Shown: positions 55,801 through 63,253 of the stretch, one piece after another
Numbering within the stretch: the first letter of the stretch is position 1
Layout of the letters: every line of letters starts with the position of its first letter
Made by a program: the position numbers and the translations under genes
The notes under the pieces: model-generated
The model's input: the letters and a program-made list of their open reading frames with translations, nothing else
Database searches by the model: none
What the model was told of the DNA's origin: nothing
Assembly: GCF_013426915.1 (NCBI RefSeq)
Contig: NZ_AP023181.1
Location: 2,046,001-2,110,000, forward strand
Direction of reading: 5' to 3'
DNA: 64,000 nucleotides
From: Paraburkholderia sp. PGU19
Lineage (GTDB): Bacteria; Pseudomonadota; Gammaproteobacteria; Burkholderiales; Burkholderiaceae

Positions 55801-56444
55801 CGCGACACCATCTTCATCAGCGGCGATACCTCATGCGAAACCGAGACCTGTGTAAAGCCGATGCGCCGCGCCAGTGCCGCGACTTCGCTTTCGTGCGCAG
55901 TATGCCGATAGCCGTGAACGAGCACGATCGCTAGCGCGCGGATACCGGCATCGAAGACCTCACGTAAGGCCGCTTCTGTGGCAGGAAGATCGAGCGGTAC
56001 GACAAGGTCGCCTTGTGCGCCCACACGTTCGTCGATTTCGATCACGCGCTGATAGAGCGCTTCGGGCAGCGCTATGTCGAGGTCGAAAAGACGCGGACGG
56101 TTCTGGTACGCGATCCGCAGCACGTCGCGGAAGCCGCGCGTGGTCACGAGCGCAACGGGTTCGCCCTTGCGTTCGAGCAAGGCATTGGTCGCGACGGTCG
56201 TCCCCATCTTGACCATCTCGACATCGCGCGGCGTGATCGCTTCGCCGGCGCGCAAACCGAGCAGATGACGGATGCCCGCAACGGCTGCGTCACGGTAGTG
56301 CTCGGGGTTTTCGGAGAGCAGCTTGTGTGTGGTCAGCGAGCCATCCGGCCGACGCGCGACGATATCGGTGAAGGTGCCGCCCCGGTCGATCCAGAATTGC
56401 CAGCGGGACGGCGTGCATGCTTCGGGTACGTGATCTTGGTTCAT
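52812..56444 (-). CDS. Fused hydantoinase A/B protein (5-oxoprolinase type)
   Basis: The 1210-residue protein joins an HyuA/hydantoinase A-type ATP-binding half ([10 protein letters not shown] at residues 20-29, [15 protein letters not shown] and [13 protein letters not shown] later) and an HyuB half beginning near residue 700 with [14 protein letters not shown] and ending with [11 protein letters not shown] and [12 protein letters not shown]. The fused form is the size of ATP-dependent 5-oxoprolinase, which opens 5-oxoproline to glutamate. ATG 56444 is used; the frame upstream runs into the neighbouring transporter. Next genes are an MFS transporter and a DUF1445 protein. Confidence 0.9.
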   Translation of the reverse strand: MNQDHVPEACTPSRWQFWIDRGGTFTDIVARRPDGSLTTHKLLSENPEHYRDAAVAGIRHLLGLRAGEAITPRDVEMVKMGTTVATNALLERKGEPVALVTTRGFRDVLRIAYQNRPRLFDLDIALPEALYQRVIEIDERVGAQGDLVVPLDLPATEAALREVFDAGIRALAIVLVHGYRHTAHESEVAALARRIGFTQVSVSHEVSPLMKMVSRGDTTVVDAYLSPILRRYVDQVASEMPGVNLQFMQSSGGLTRADLFQGKDAILSGPAGGIVGMVRAAQAAGFEHVIGFDMGGTSTDVSHFNGEFERVFETQVAGVRMRAPMMSIHTVAAGGGSILGFDGARLRVGPASAGANPGPAAYRRGGPLTVTDCNVMLGKIQPDYFPRVFGPHANEPLDREAVATRFRALADEICAATGQRRTPEEIAEGYLEIAIGSMANAIKKISVQRGHDVSQYVLTTFGGAGGQHACGVADALGMTSVFAHPLAGVLSAFGMGLADQTAMRERALEIVLDDTSLASVDAALDALADEAAGVLLDQGVDAARISTVRRVHLRYQGTDSALAVSAGSVQSMREAFEAAYRQRYAFLMADTPLVVELASVEAIGHSDAQPVTGSIAVRPAGDTPTAAATVCMYSGGRWHDASLYSRDTLMAGDRLDGPAIIAEKNGTTVVEPGWQAALTGDGNIVMTRVLALPTRRSIGTQADPVRLEIFNNLFMSVAEQMGLRLQNTAYSVNIKERLDFSCAIFDAAGNLIANAPHMPVHLGSMGESIRTVIERNRGTMRDGDVFMLNDPYHGGTHLPDVTVITPVFADGSEAPLFYVGSRGHHADIGGITPGSMPAASTHIDEEGVLIDNWKLVSAGVLRDAETRALLASGRYPARNIVQNMADLRAQVAANQKGVDELRRMVAQFGRDVVLAFMQHVQDNAEEAVRRVIGALKDGAYRYALDNGAVIDVAIHVDPSTRSATVDFTGTSAQLPNNFNAPKAVCMAAVLYVFRTLVGDDIPLNAGCLKPLSVIVPEGSMLNPVYPAAVVSGNVETSSAITNALYGALGVVASSQGTMNNFTFGDARYQYYETIAGGSGAGDGFNGVDAVQTHMTNSRLTDPEVLEWRYPVRLESHLIRNGSGGAGRWNGGNGAIRRIRFLAPMTASILSNNRIHAPFGAAGGGAGRQGSNRVERADGGIVALGHIASVEMAAGDVFVVETPGGGGFGQI

Positions 56445-56503
56445 GGTGCGATGAAAGATAAGGTCGAAATGCAGAGACAGTTGATCGAACGGGCACGCCG
56501 GAT

Positions 56504-57802
56504 TCATGCGGATTCGAGTTCTCGTCCGCGAGTTTCGGGCAGCGTGAGGGCGGCGATGATCAATACGCCGTAGGCGGCCACGGCAAAAATGCCGATGCTC
56601 GTGCCAAGGCCGAACTCTTTCGACAGCGAGCCGATCAGCACGGGAAACATCGCGCCGATCGCGCGGCCGACGTTGTAGCAGAAGCCCTGTCCCGAGCCGC
56701 GCACCCGGGTGGGGAAGAGTTCGGTGAGAAACGCGCCCATGCCCGAGAAGATGCCGGAGGCGAAGAAGCCAAGCGGAAAACCGAGCCAGAGCATCGACGT
56801 ATTCGTGAGCGGCAGCGACGTGTAAGCGAACGCGATGGCCATCGAGCCGACGGCGAACAGAATGAAATTGGGCTTGCGGCCAATGCGGTCCGTCAGCCAC
56901 GCGCTCGACAGGTAGCCGATATACGAGCCAACGATGATCATCGCCAGATAGCCGCCCGTGCCCATCACCGTCAGATGGCGTTCCGTCTTCAGGAACGTGG
57001 GCAGCCACGTGGTGATCGCGTAGTAGCCGCCTTGCGCGCCTGTCGTGAGCAGCGCGGCGCGCAGCGTCGTGGACAGCAGCTTCGGCGCGAAGATTTCAGT
57101 GAAGCGCGGTGTATCGTTGGCGTTGCGCCGGATCGCCTTCGCCTGCTCGAACACTTCGGGTTCCTTCACATAGCGGCGAATCAGCAGCACGAGAGCGGCG
57201 GGCACGAGGCCGATCAGGAACAGCGCGCGCCACGCGATTTCCGGCGCCATCGCTGAAAAGAGCACGGCGTAGAGCAGGGCGGCCATGCCCCAGCCGAGCG
57301 CCCAGCCCGACTGCACGAGGCCCACGGCCTTGCCGCGGTCGCGTGCGCGAATCACCTCGCCGATCAGTACGGCCCCCGCAGTCCATTCACCGCCGAAGCC
57401 GAAACCCATCAGTGCGCGTGCGGCAAGCAACTGGCCATAGTTCTGCGCGAGTCCGCATAGACCGGTGAAGACGGCGAACCACAACACGGTGAGCTGCAGC
57501 GTGCGAACGCGGCCGATGCGGTCCGACAATATGCCGGCGATCCAGCCGCCCAAGGCCGACGAAAGCAGCGTCAGCGTGCCGATGAATCCCGCATCCGCGA
57601 GCGTGATGCCCCACGTCGCGACGAGGGTCGGGATCACGAACGAGAGCATCTGCGTGTCCATGCCGTCGAGCATGTAGCCGACCTTGCAGCTCCAGAACGC
57701 ACGACGCGCGCGCGGACCGGCTTCTGCATACCATGAAATCCGGCTGGCGCCGGCCGCTTCGCTGGGCTCGTCAGCGATTGCCGTGAGTGTCTTGCTGTCC
57801 AT
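56504..57802 (-). CDS. MFS transporter (aromatic/sialic-acid:H+ symporter type)
   Basis: The 432-residue protein has twelve helices and the strong MFS motif [15 protein letters not shown] near residue 93, in the MHS/ShiA-NanT-like group of organic acid:H+ symporters. CAGGAGC precedes ATG 57802. It is 59 bp before the oxoprolinase gene on the same strand and probably imports 5-oxoproline, glutamate or a related acid (inference). Confidence 0.86.
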   Translation of the reverse strand: MDSKTLTAIADEPSEAAGASRISWYAEAGPRARRAFWSCKVGYMLDGMDTQMLSFVIPTLVATWGITLADAGFIGTLTLLSSALGGWIAGILSDRIGRVRTLQLTVLWFAVFTGLCGLAQNYGQLLAARALMGFGFGGEWTAGAVLIGEVIRARDRGKAVGLVQSGWALGWGMAALLYAVLFSAMAPEIAWRALFLIGLVPAALVLLIRRYVKEPEVFEQAKAIRRNANDTPRFTEIFAPKLLSTTLRAALLTTGAQGGYYAITTWLPTFLKTERHLTVMGTGGYLAMIIVGSYIGYLSSAWLTDRIGRKPNFILFAVGSMAIAFAYTSLPLTNTSMLWLGFPLGFFASGIFSGMGAFLTELFPTRVRGSGQGFCYNVGRAIGAMFPVLIGSLSKEFGLGTSIGIFAVAAYGVLIIAALTLPETRGRELESA

Positions 57803-57968
57803 CTGTTGCTCCTGTTGATCGACGCGTGTGGGACGCTGGAGGCACGTGCGGCGCCGCCCGCACGCCTGAAAATGATTCAAAGGAATGAGTCAGCCCCTCT
57901 GGTCGGCGCGGCCAGATCTCGTTCAACGAATGGGATGCCCAGCGATGCGGCGCGACGCGCCGCGTTTG

Positions 57969-58742
57969 TCAGAACACGGCTAGCGACGCGTTCGTGATAT
58001 CCGTCATCAGCATGTGGCCCGGTGCGTGGGCGATTGCGAGCGGCAGCCTGGCCGCCATCAAAGCGGTCTGCGGGGTCACGCCGCACGCCCAGTAGACGGG
58101 CAGCTCGCCCGCGTGGATCGTCACTGCGTCGCCGAAGTCGGGGCGCGCCAGATCGGCGATGCCAAGTTCCGCAGGGTCGCCGATATGGACGGGCGCGCCG
58201 TGCACGCCAGGAAAGCGGCTCGTGATCTGCACGGCGCGAATCGCGTCGGCGCCGCGCATCGGGCGCATCGACACCACGAGTTCGCCGCCGAACACGCCCG
58301 CGCGCCGGTTGGCGATATGCGTGCGGTACATCGGCACGTTGCGTCCTTCTTCGACGTGACGCAGCCCGATGCCTTCGAGCGCGAGCATGTGCTCGAACGA
58401 AAACGAGCAGCCAATCGCGAACACGACGAAATCGTCCTGCCAAAGCGCTTCGATCGAATCGACGCGCTCGCTCAGCACGCCGTCGCGATAGACGTTGTAG
58501 GCCGGCACGTCGGTGCGGATGTCGATATCGCGGCCGAGCACCGGCACGCGGAAGTCGCCCGGTTCGCCGACGCCCAGCAGCGGGCACGGTTTCGGATTCG
58601 CATGGCAGAAGCGCAGGAAATCATGCGCGTGTGCGGCGGGCAGTATCGCGAGATTGGCTTGCGCGTACTCGCCGCACTGTCCGGCTGTCGGGCCGCGAAA
58701 GTCGCCGTGACGAACGGCCTGGCGGAATTCGGATGGAGTCAT
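57969..58742 (-). CDS. DUF1445 / putative hydro-lyase (D-glutamate cyclase-related family)
   Basis: The 257-residue protein matches the UPF0317/DUF1445 family (YcsI-like), with [63 protein letters not shown] and [16 protein letters not shown]. The family is annotated as putative hydro-lyase; a mammalian mitochondrial protein that includes such a region is a D-glutamate cyclase giving 5-oxo-D-proline. Being upstream of an oxoprolinase gene on the same strand fits such a function. ATG 58742 gives the family's usual start. Confidence 0.85.
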   Translation of the reverse strand: MTPSEFRQAVRHGDFRGPTAGQCGEYAQANLAILPAAHAHDFLRFCHANPKPCPLLGVGEPGDFRVPVLGRDIDIRTDVPAYNVYRDGVLSERVDSIEALWQDDFVVFAIGCSFSFEHMLALEGIGLRHVEEGRNVPMYRTHIANRRAGVFGGELVVSMRPMRGADAIRAVQITSRFPGVHGAPVHIGDPAELGIADLARPDFGDAVTIHAGELPVYWACGVTPQTALMAARLPLAIAHAPGHMLMTDITNASLAVF

Positions 58743-58933
58743 GGTCGGGCGGGCTTCTGAATGTTTTAGGTTGGCGGCGCGCGTCACATCTCGAATTGCG
58801 TACCGTCAGGCAAAGCATAGAAAAGAAGAAAATTTGACGCCAACTAGTTTTCTTTGCTGTCCACGAATAGAATTTCTTAACGAATCCGCGGGTTTTCCCG
58901 AGTCACGTCGCTTTTTTTGAAGCGCTTCGCGCC

Positions 58934-59866
58934 ATGAATACTCGCTTTCTCGAAACGTTCGTCACGCTCGCGAAATTGCGCAGCTTCCGCACGACGGCAA
59001 CGGCGCTGCATGCCACGCCCGCTGCGATTTCCCAGCGTCTGAAAGCGCTCGAAGATGAATTGCAGACCGTGCTGGTCGATCGCGACAGCCGCGAATTTCG
59101 CCTGACACCGAATGGCGACTACCTGCTCGGCTACGCGAAAGCCGTGGTCGAGGCGACGCGTCAGTTGCAGGCGGCCGCGTCCAACGAAGGCGCGATGCGC
59201 GGCAAGCTGCGTCTGGGCGTGATCGAAACGGTCGTGCACAGCTGGCTCGCCGACTACATGCGCATGCTCGCCACCGACTATCCGCAACTCGAAGTGGATC
59301 TCGCGGTGGACGTGAGCGTGGTGCTGCAGCGCCGCCTGATGGCGGGCGAACTCGATCTGATCATTCGCGTGGAGGGCAGCGATGAGGAATCGGTCGTGTG
59401 CGACGCGCTTGCCAATTATCCCGTTCACTGGATCGCGCGCGCGGGTCTGTTGCCCTTGTCTCGAAGCGGGCTCGCAAAGCGCGTGTTGCGGCATCCTATC
59501 CTGACGTTCGGCCGTGGAACGGCGCCGCATCGCGCGCTCGAAGACATCGTCAGCAAGCTCGCGCTCGCGAATGGCGTGCCGCTCGCCGACACGCGCATCA
59601 CCGGCTCGCCATCGATCTCGGTGATCGTGCAACTGGTGCGCGACGGCTTTGGCGTCGCGGCCATTCCGCGGCTTTTCGTCGACGAGTTGATCGCGCGCGG
59701 CGAAGTGGTTGAGTTGCCGTTGCAGCCGTCGCCGCCTTCGATCGTGGTGTCGATGTCGCGCCGCTCGGACGCGCCGTTGTTCGTGCACGGCGCGGCGAAC
59801 GCTGCACGCACCGCATGTCACGCGTACTGCGAACATGGCGACGCGCGGCTGATTGAGCGGCTGTAA
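58934..59866 (+). CDS. LysR-type transcriptional regulator
   Basis: The 310-residue protein has the MNTRFLETFVTLAKLRSFRTTATAL start and HTH (residues 1-60), and a full effector domain. It is divergent from the DUF1445/MFS/oxoprolinase unit (192-bp gap) and probably controls it in response to 5-oxoproline or glutamate. Confidence 0.92.
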   Translation: MNTRFLETFVTLAKLRSFRTTATALHATPAAISQRLKALEDELQTVLVDRDSREFRLTPNGDYLLGYAKAVVEATRQLQAAASNEGAMRGKLRLGVIETVVHSWLADYMRMLATDYPQLEVDLAVDVSVVLQRRLMAGELDLIIRVEGSDEESVVCDALANYPVHWIARAGLLPLSRSGLAKRVLRHPILTFGRGTAPHRALEDIVSKLALANGVPLADTRITGSPSISVIVQLVRDGFGVAAIPRLFVDELIARGEVVELPLQPSPPSIVVSMSRRSDAPLFVHGAANAARTACHAYCEHGDARLIERL

Positions 59867-60453
59867 CTTCAGCTATTGCGCGAGCGTTACGCTTTCCACG
59901 CTTGCGCTGGTGTGGATTGCTCCATGCTTTAACGTGTGTGAAAGGCTGAAGGATTTTCGACCCGCGTTGAGAACGCAAGATTCGCGAGTGCGGGCTACGG
60001 CGCCGTTCAGGGGCTCTTCAGTACATCCAGCGCGGCCGCACACGTGCCTTGTTAATCGCTCGCGCATCAGATCCTGAACGTCCGTGACTTTCGGCGGCGC
60101 CGCTCTGGCGCCCATCACGCCGCGTAACGCAATCCGGGCGTCGTCAAAGGCTCGCGCATCTACATAAATACAAAATAATCCGATCAGCGACCAGGGAAAA
60201 CGATCAATAAAAATCGAAATCCCATTCCCGAATTTATGTTTGAGTCACCGTTGATATCAAGGGTGTCACGCGAGCATGTCATTTCCAATCGGGGAATTGC
60301 CCACATCTGTAAATCAATTCAGTAAACAATATGCGTGGGTCGCTCATTGACACGGTATTGACATTTCGAAAAGCGACTTTCGTCAAACGGTCATACGATC
60401 ATGCACAATCTTGGGTAGATTCCGCGCGATTGTGTACAAAACATTAAAAAATA
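59867..60453. other. AT-rich intergenic zone before the right-edge locus
   Basis: About 590 bases without a gene. From about 60160 to 60450 the base content shifts to AT-rich, unlike the rest of the window. TTGACA and related boxes (two near 60347-60365) are candidates for the promoter of the LuxR-like gene. This shift marks the left border of a region of different origin. Confidence 0.5.
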
Positions 60454-60862
60454 ATGAAACCATTGACGCAGCGAGAGAAACAAATCGTTTTGCTGATTGG
60501 AAATGGCTTACGAGGGGACCAGATTGCCGCTTCATTGAAAATATCACCGCAGACGGTTCGAAAGCATCGAGCCAATATCGCGCAAAAGCTTGGGCTCTCG
60601 ACGACCGTCCAGTTGGTCTCCTACGCGGTGACTGTTGCGCAATCGTCGTCAATGAATCCTTTTCCCCATCATTGCTGCAACACTCGGCAAACGTGAAATA
60701 GACGTGCTGCGCCTCATCGCTGCCGGATTGACCAGCAAGGAGATCGGGAAAAAACTAAAAATCAGTCCCCGGACGGTCAGCAAGCATCGCGAAAACCTGA
60801 TGCGAAAACTCCAGATCCATGACATGGCTGCCTTGATGCGCATTGCAAACTCACTGCGCTAA
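60454..60862 (+). CDS. Tandem LuxR-type HTH protein with an internal +1 frameshift
   Basis: The first frame (60454-60696) reads a LuxR HTH: PLTQREKQIVLLIGNGLRGDQ, SLKISPQTVRKHRANIAQKLG, without receiver or autoinducer domain. A second LuxR HTH follows in the +1 frame (about 60671-60862): KREIDVLRLIAAGLTSKEIG, LKISPRTVSKHRENLMRKLQ. The halves are clearly related. The second lacks its own start; its frame opens after a TGA at 60653-60655. The join is most easily made at TTT-CCC-C (60661-60667), a +1 slip-prone string. It may be a mutation, an error, or programmed frameshifting. If joined, the protein would have about 135 residues, all DNA-binding, and sits before the effector-like genes. Confidence 0.65.
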
Positions 60863-61008
60863 TTGTCAGCCAATCGTATTGCTTAACGGACCTTTCGCAC
60901 TACGCATTCGGAGGTATTTCTCTGAGCTATGAATAGCGCCATTGTGCTGACAACGGCACGCAGCAATTTGTGTGACCGCTATTCGGTTAATCCAGACGGA
61001 GAAAAGCC

Positions 61009-61854
61009 ATGAATGCACCCGAACAAATCCAGCAACTTCATAATCAGGTTGCAGCGGCCGCGACCTTTTTTGGCGAGACGTTTCCCGAGATTCATCCGAA
61101 TTACTATCCGGGGGCGGCAGCTGCACCTGCCGCGCCGCCGCCACCCGTCGACCAGAACACAGCTGGGCTGTTCAGCGCCGTGCAACTGAGTCGGGACGTT
61201 CCCGCCAATGTGCAGGCGGATCTGGAAACGGCAAGCCGGTGCATGTTGAATCTGACGTCGCTCGGTACTACGTATTGTCAGAGCCGGGCTGCAAAGGCGA
61301 ACAATCCGGATCTCCTTTTCGACACTTCTGTCTGGAAACAGGTTCTGGTCAATTATCCGCTTCTTGGCCCGTTCAGCTTCCAGAACACGGGATACAAGAA
61401 GACGATACGCGGCGTCGAACTGTCGTCGGAATTCCTTCAGTCGATCCTTGGCTTCGCGACCAAAGGGCCTTTGCTGAGCGCCTTCCAGTCGTTTATCGGA
61501 TCGTTCGGCCAGAAGATCAGTGCGGGCGTCGATTCGTCGAGCAAGCCCTTCCATTTCGCGTCCAACACGGTGTTCATCGACGCGCAACAGGTCGGAAACA
61601 CCTTGATGGTGATGCCGCACCTGAAGATGTACTTCTGCGATTTCACGTCCAAGGACAGAAAGGTCTACTCCAGCTGCGCGTCGGCAACGCTGATCGACGT
61701 CGACCTGCAATACATCGAGGTCGACGCAATCTGGAACTTCGCGCTGTACAAGAGCAACGCGACGGTCCAGGCGGCATTCGACAAACTCGTCGGAGCGTCG
61801 GCCATCAACAAGATCGAAGAAGCCACGACGTTCTTCAGCGACAAGGTTAGCTAA
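61009..61854 (+). CDS. Unknown 281-residue protein
   Basis: The product has an amphipathic N-terminus, an Ala/Pro-rich linker (PGAAAAPAAPPPPVDQN near residues 34-50), then an alpha/beta body with a hydrophobic central part (LQSILGFATKGPLLSAFQSFIG near 143-164) and five Cys: 78, 90, 210, 223 and none near the end. No signal peptide. Length and the single Cys at 210 in a MYFC context recall the insect-gut virulence factor Evf, which carries a lipid on a Cys at about this place, but I cannot confirm similarity. GGAGAAAA precedes the ATG. It is the first gene of the effector-like locus. Confidence 0.75.
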   Translation: MNAPEQIQQLHNQVAAAATFFGETFPEIHPNYYPGAAAAPAAPPPPVDQNTAGLFSAVQLSRDVPANVQADLETASRCMLNLTSLGTTYCQSRAAKANNPDLLFDTSVWKQVLVNYPLLGPFSFQNTGYKKTIRGVELSSEFLQSILGFATKGPLLSAFQSFIGSFGQKISAGVDSSSKPFHFASNTVFIDAQQVGNTLMVMPHLKMYFCDFTSKDRKVYSSCASATLIDVDLQYIEVDAIWNFALYKSNATVQAAFDKLVGASAINKIEEATTFFSDKVS

Positions 61855-61959
61855 GGCGTTTTATCGGCCTGTCGAGGCGCCTTGTGGGTCGGCTCTGGCC
61901 GGCCCGCGAACGCTGTCTTCGCAAGCACGTTCAGCGGATCGGGTTTTGGGAGAACCACA

Positions 61960-62217
61960 ATGAGTACAACGCCTCAGTCGGCCTTTTTTCTGATCGCGAA
62001 TGACAGCGAAGATCTGCAGACGAGTCGCGACAGAGCGCTCGATATCTTTGGCCTCGTCGATGGGTATGCCACGTCGCATATGCAACGCGATGCGCCTGAC
62101 TCTTATCAGTCCGCCGCCCGGCAGGCGTTGCTGCGAATCCTGGCGCTCGGTCCATCGACGGGAGCAGGCATTCGGAGCAATCCGTGTCGTGTCTGGAAGG
62201 CGTGGCAAGGGTGCTAG
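61960..62217 (+). CDS. Unknown protein, N-terminal frame
   Basis: An 85-codon frame from ATG 61960, weakly preceded by a GGGAGA site. Its sequence (FFLIANDSEDLQTSRDRALDI, DSYQSAARQALLRILAL) reads as real protein to about residue 66, then loses character. The next frame (62184-62573) would continue it after a -1 change near 62160. It may be the N-terminal half of a protein of about 200 residues, or a separate small gene overlapping its neighbour. Confidence 0.5.
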   Translation: MSTTPQSAFFLIANDSEDLQTSRDRALDIFGLVDGYATSHMQRDAPDSYQSAARQALLRILALGPSTGAGIRSNPCRVWKAWQGC

Positions 62218-62573
62218 GGAGGATGCCGTTCAGCCGGCCGGAGCAGCAGGTGAACTTTCTCGTCGAGCAGGGTTTGATTCCGCCTGACGACGAGTCTGAA
62301 CAGGTTGCGCTGACGCTTTATTGCGGCGCGGTGTCGCCGGCTGTCGTGCCCGGCGGTCCGACTACCCGTGTGTGGTTCGCGTTCGTCAACTGGACGCGCG
62401 ACGCCGATCCCGAATTGGGCGGTTCGATCTCGTGCGACGCAATCGGTGCAAGCGTCCTGGACAACTGGTTCTCAGCCAATGCCAAGGCGTGGGCGACGAT
62501 GATCAAAGCGGGAAATGGGCAAGCGGTTCGCGAGTCCGGTCGCCTTCTCGAATTGCCTGCAGAAGACGACTGA
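62184..62573 (+). CDS. Unknown protein, C-terminal frame or overlapping gene
   Basis: A 129-residue frame from GTG 62184, with a GGAG site six bases before it. Sequence: CLEGVARVLGRMPFSRPEQQ, then a beta-rich part (VALTLYCGAVSPAVVPGG, TRVWFAFVNWTRDADPELG), ending acidic LPAEDD. It overlaps the preceding frame by 34 bases. It lies 48 bp before the RNase A-like toxin gene, the place where an immunity gene would often be, but no family is recognised. Confidence 0.55.
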   Translation: MSCLEGVARVLGRMPFSRPEQQVNFLVEQGLIPPDDESEQVALTLYCGAVSPAVVPGGPTTRVWFAFVNWTRDADPELGGSISCDAIGASVLDNWFSANAKAWATMIKAGNGQAVRESGRLLELPAEDD

Positions 62574-62621
62574 AGAGCCAGATCCGTACGTTGTTTCGCT
62601 TATCAAAACGAGGTGAAGGAA

Positions 62622-63185
62622 ATGCGTACTTCTCAAATGACGTTGAATCGTGTCACGCGTCGAATTGCGAGGCGGGGCGCGATAGGACTTGTGTGGTGTG
62701 CGGCTTCTTTGGCGACTGTGTCGGCGGTCGCGCAAACCTGTCGTCCACCCGCCAATGGACGTTGGGCGCAATGGCTGGACGCGCAGGAGGATGCGGGCGG
62801 CCATGCGCTTGCGTGTCACGTTGGCGTTTCAGTGAACGGCCTCATAGGCCGCTTGACGAATCGCGGCGGTCACAATGGTCCCGCGTGCGCGCCAAACGGA
62901 AATGCCGCGAGCGCGTGGTCGGATCGATCTGCATTGCTGAATGCGCTGAGACCAGTCATCGATCAAGAAGGGGCTCGCTATGCAGGTGGCGCTGCCGGCG
63001 ACTACGTCATCAATGGTGTTGCGGGCACCACGGTGGGTACGGTTGTCACCGTATCGGATGGTGGCAAGAACCGCTCGCCCTGTCAGGAAAACAAAGGGTA
63101 CGTCTGCCAGAAGACGACGGCGTGGGTTGCAATCGTGCGTAAGACCGCGGACGACTGTTATCTCTTGACGGCTTATCCGCGTTGA
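62622..63185 (+). CDS. Sec-exported bacterial RNase A-like protein (toxin-type)
   Basis: The 187-residue protein has a twin-Arg-free Sec signal (basic start, hydrophobic residues 20-37, cleavage near AVAQ), then the bacterial RNase A-like domain seen at the end of CdiA toxins. Signs: GGHALACHVGVSVNGLIGRL, ASAWSDRSALLNALR, and the terminal LLTAYP. The active-site spacing is preserved: His66 (HVG), Arg77 eleven residues on, and Thr183/Tyr185 in TxY. Extra Cys (40, 65, 89, 154, 162, 179) allow disulfides as in exported RNases. AGGTGAAGGA precedes ATG 62622. It would cleave RNA in target cells; no immunity gene is certain. Confidence 0.85.
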   Translation: MRTSQMTLNRVTRRIARRGAIGLVWCAASLATVSAVAQTCRPPANGRWAQWLDAQEDAGGHALACHVGVSVNGLIGRLTNRGGHNGPACAPNGNAASAWSDRSALLNALRPVIDQEGARYAGGAAGDYVINGVAGTTVGTVVTVSDGGKNRSPCQENKGYVCQKTTAWVAIVRKTADDCYLLTAYPR

Positions 63186-63253
63186 ACCGGCAGGTTCGCG
63201 TTTCGCGATTTAAAGGCAATGCAAGATTGATCGCTACTTTATGGAGGTGAACT

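Noticed and set aside
56445..57008. N-terminal extension of the oxoprolinase by 188 codons
   Set aside because: It lies antisense-frame-like within the MFS gene on the same strand in another frame and has no domain; the start at 56444 is right.
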